Assembly: GCA_017590115.1 (NCBI GenBank)
Contig: JAGGNK010009114.1
Span: 21,490,662-21,554,661, forward strand
Source: Montifringilla adamsi
Taxonomy: Eukaryota; Chordata; Aves; Passeriformes; Passeridae
Length of the DNA stretch: 64,000 nt
Direction: 5' to 3'
Part shown: positions 61,266-64,000 of the stretch, piece by piece
Numbering within the stretch: the first letter of the stretch is position 1
Layout: the number at the start of each line of letters is the position of its first letter
Notes under the pieces: generated by a model
The model's database searches: none
Told to the model about the DNA's origin: nothing
The model's input: the letters and a program-made list of their open reading frames with translations, nothing else
Position numbers and translations under genes: made by a program

Positions 61266-64000
61266 GGAGCAGAGGAAATGCTTCTCTAATTAGACTTTCA
61301 CCCAAATAACTTTCAGTGGGGTTGGTTGTGGTACAAGCTAGGAATCTGTACCCTCCAGACTCCTGAGCAGACCTTGCCAGAAACACACAGATTCTCTTTC
61401 TGTGGGTCCAACCCAGAGCTGGTGCCAAAGCCAGGATTTCAGGATGGAAGTTGGTAAGCTCTGTGAGCAGATTGTGACACCGCAGGCTGATAATGAACAA
61501 GCAATATTTTGTATATGTATAACATCCTTTAATGACTCTTACTTTAGAGAAACCTCCCAGTAAAACAAGACACAGTGTGCCACACACCAAGGCATTCCTG
61601 GGGTGTCTCTGAGGGGTACACAAAACTGCAGCCAGGGCAGGTATAGTTGGTTCAAGAGGAAACAAAGAACAAGGACAGACTATGGCCAGAAGCCATGGCA
61701 CAAATCTCCTAAAGAAACTGCTGATATGGAACCTCTCACTGCATGAGACTCCAGCTTCAGGCATCTCTGAAGCATCTGTTCTTTGAAGGGGGAGGCTGTT
61801 GAGCAGTATTTGCTACCGTATCAAAAGTTATGCTCCTGTGCTTTTCTACTTGAAGGTCCATCCCACTCTGCAAAGGAGAAGGCTGAGAGCTTGCTGTGGT
61901 CACAGCCCAACACATCCTGACAGAGGCCTAAGGGGACCCTCATCCATGCTTGTAAATCTCATCATGACTTCAGACATCTGCCAGAGCTCTTTTAAATGGG
62001 GCTCATTCTCAGAAGATTTTAATTTCCTGAAAGAAAAGCTGCTTTAAATCATCTCACACACAGTATTCCAAAGTCACATTTCATTTTGCACACCTTAACT
62101 CGGACACAAAGGCAGGTGCTGCTGGAGATGGAGCTGATGAGGAAAAGACTGATCAGCTCAGTCTGCAGAAATCTGCTGAGACAGCTCTGGGTAAAAACAA
62201 CCCCTCCAGAGAGGGGAGAGCAACCAGCGTTTCCTCCAGTGATACTGAGAAAAATGTCATTGCCAAAGGAAGCCAAATGCAAATCAAAGGCACAGCAAGG
62301 GGGTCCCTCCTGGCCCAGACTTGATCATCTCCAGGCACCACCAGTGAGGCATCCGGGCTGGCCTCTAGCCTGCAGGACTGCTCACATTAGCCTCCTTCAC
62401 CTTAGCAGATTTATTGGATTTTGAGCAATAAAAACCACATTTAGAAAGCATATCAGAGCCTCAGCAGTGCTCTTTCACCTCTCTCTATCATATGCAGACA
62501 GGAATGAAACTTAATGGAAATAGATGGGGAAAAAAACCACCCTCACATAAAAATGAGACATGATTCAACTCAAAGGTAAGCGTTGAGGAGGAGGGAACAA
62601 GTAAATGGTTTGAGTAAAGGGCTAACAGGCTAACTTTCACCATACTCTGTCCAAACATTTGTCCTGAAAAGAAAACAATGACTTCAAGTTATTGTCACCA
62701 GGAGCTCAAACAAGAAGTAGTAGCCTGGAAGATTCAAATACATTCTTCTTCATCTTGAAATACACTTGAGTTTAACAATCTCACATTGGGAACTACTTTA
62801 AGACAAAAAAATGAACTCATGACAATTTTAGTTGGACTAAATATCTGTGGGTTTTTGTAAGCTCCTATGAGAACTATGTTTAAAGTTTTCACGTGTGATT
62901 TTGTGCTTCACAGTGGCTGACCTTCCATGCAAGCCCCAAACCAGCTTTAAGCTAACAGAGAAATCTCTTCCCTATAATAATAAAGGAAAGGCAACTTAGG
63001 TTAAAAAGTTGCCAAGGACAGAGATAAGATCAATAATTTGCTGGCATTGTTTTAAATTAACTTCTACAAATTTTGAGATATTCCTAGACAGTACAGTTTG
63101 CTGATTAACCTCCTGCTCTCATAAGGTGGGACCTAATTAGAGGATGAACCTAACAAGGACTGGAGCTGTAAAATCTCTATAAGTGCATGGTTTGTCATTA
63201 TAAAATATCCCAGAAACAAGGCAGATCAATAGAGGGGGATTCCACAAAATGCCTGCTGAAATCCTCCCAAGCACCACTCTGCTGCTTGCTTTTCCAGTAA
63301 TGTCATTCCCTGCCATCCCTCCTGTTCCTGATGTGGCTGTTAATCCTCCATAGGTGTAATCTTCTTTGAGAACTGGCTGCTTAGCAAAATACAGTTCACT
63401 CTGGGTGCTGACTGCTAATGCAGGCATCCATGTTAGCCCTGCAAGGAGGTTCTCCAATGTTTTAGTGCCTTTAGGGTGCAATTAAAAACTGAGTGCTTAC
63501 CAAAATATGCTGGAGAATATTAAAGCTGGGAGCAGATGCAATAGAGCAGGTGGCACTTACCCATGCTAGAGCAGCCCCTCAGTGCACTGAACAACCTCCT
63601 TCCTGAAGTATCTAAAATGAGTAAGAAATCAACATGATCAGTCATGAAAATTGATTAAGCTATCCAGAAAGTTTGAGAGAAAAGAAAATCCCTGTTTATG
63701 ACAGAAGAACCTGCCTATCCTACTGTCCAAGTGCACCAAGTCGCTGTGGGCAGCAGAACTGCTGCTGGAGGCAGCATTTCCCAGAGGCTCCTGATCACTA
63801 TTCAAGTCCTGCAGTAACCTGCTCTTAGAAACTCCCAATACAGTTCCCCAGCCACACATTTTCCTGCCTCCTATTTTCTGTGCCTTATGTTCTAAAAAAA
63901 TCCTCACAACCCTTTCTCCATTTTTTTTGTCACATTACATGAATTGTATAATCACCATCCTGAGAAATAAAAAATTAAAGTGTATATTGGTAATTATAGA
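61266..64000. other. Upstream flank of DPP10, no gene seen
   Basis: Base composition returns to AT-rich beyond the CpG island. ORFs are short and unassigned, and no transposon or RNA gene is recognised. The region may hold distal regulatory sequence, but nothing in it can be named. Confidence 0.5.

Noticed and set aside
60265..61764. 499-codon minus-strand ORF through the CpG island
   Set aside because: The upstream part is low-complexity GC-driven reading with no known domain. Only the MNQTA segment is supported, and it ends at a splice donor, so the ORF running into the intron is an artefact.
1..64000. CRISPR array, phage, operon or other prokaryotic system
   Set aside because: No spaced direct repeats, no tightly packed ORFs with ribosome-binding sites, and vertebrate repeats and splice signals are present.

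Overview
This window looks like vertebrate nuclear DNA, most likely from a bird and probably a songbird. It is AT-rich, has no long coding ORFs, carries several truncated CR1 LINE 3' ends of the avian/reptilian type, and contains LTRs of the short TG...CA kind seen in passerine genomes. The species call is inference from repeat style and from one gene fragment. No bacterial, phage, CRISPR or operon-like organisation is present.

The only confidently recognised gene is on the minus strand at about 60.2-61.3 kb. A CpG island of roughly 1 kb holds a 20-codon first coding exon (60670-60729) starting with the MNQTA motif and ending at a consensus splice donor. It matches the 'a'-type first exon of DPP10, an inactive dipeptidyl-peptidase-like membrane protein that is an auxiliary subunit of Kv4 potassium channels. 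The related DPP6 'a' exon is a less likely alternative. Transcription runs toward coordinate 1, so positions 1-60669 would be first intron, continuing beyond the window, and 61.3-64 kb is upstream flank.

The intron is mostly non-repetitive AT-rich sequence. I can support four truncated CR1 fragments (about 29.0, 32.4, 44.6 and 47.6 kb, all in the DPP10-sense direction). There are two related LTRs on the plus strand (35.8-36.15 and 41.24-41.63 kb) and one probable minus-strand LTR inserted into the 29-kb CR1 (29226-29549). A GC-rich LTR-like insert lies at 31.4-31.75 kb. Simple repeats include an 84-bp (AAGG)21 array, a (TG)9 tract, long poly-T and poly-A tracts and a T13-G16 junction. Several short tandem duplications and a perfect 22-bp inverted repeat at 15.9 kb complete the list.

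No tRNA, rRNA, snRNA or second protein-coding gene could be supported. The large ORFs in the CpG island are by-products of GC-rich sequence. I did not find a convincing undescribed biological system. The points most worth a second look are the divergent MNQTA exon, the 15.9-kb hairpin, the LTR nested in CR1, the LTR with a primer-binding-site-like tail, and an orphan exon-like ORF at 19.1 kb.
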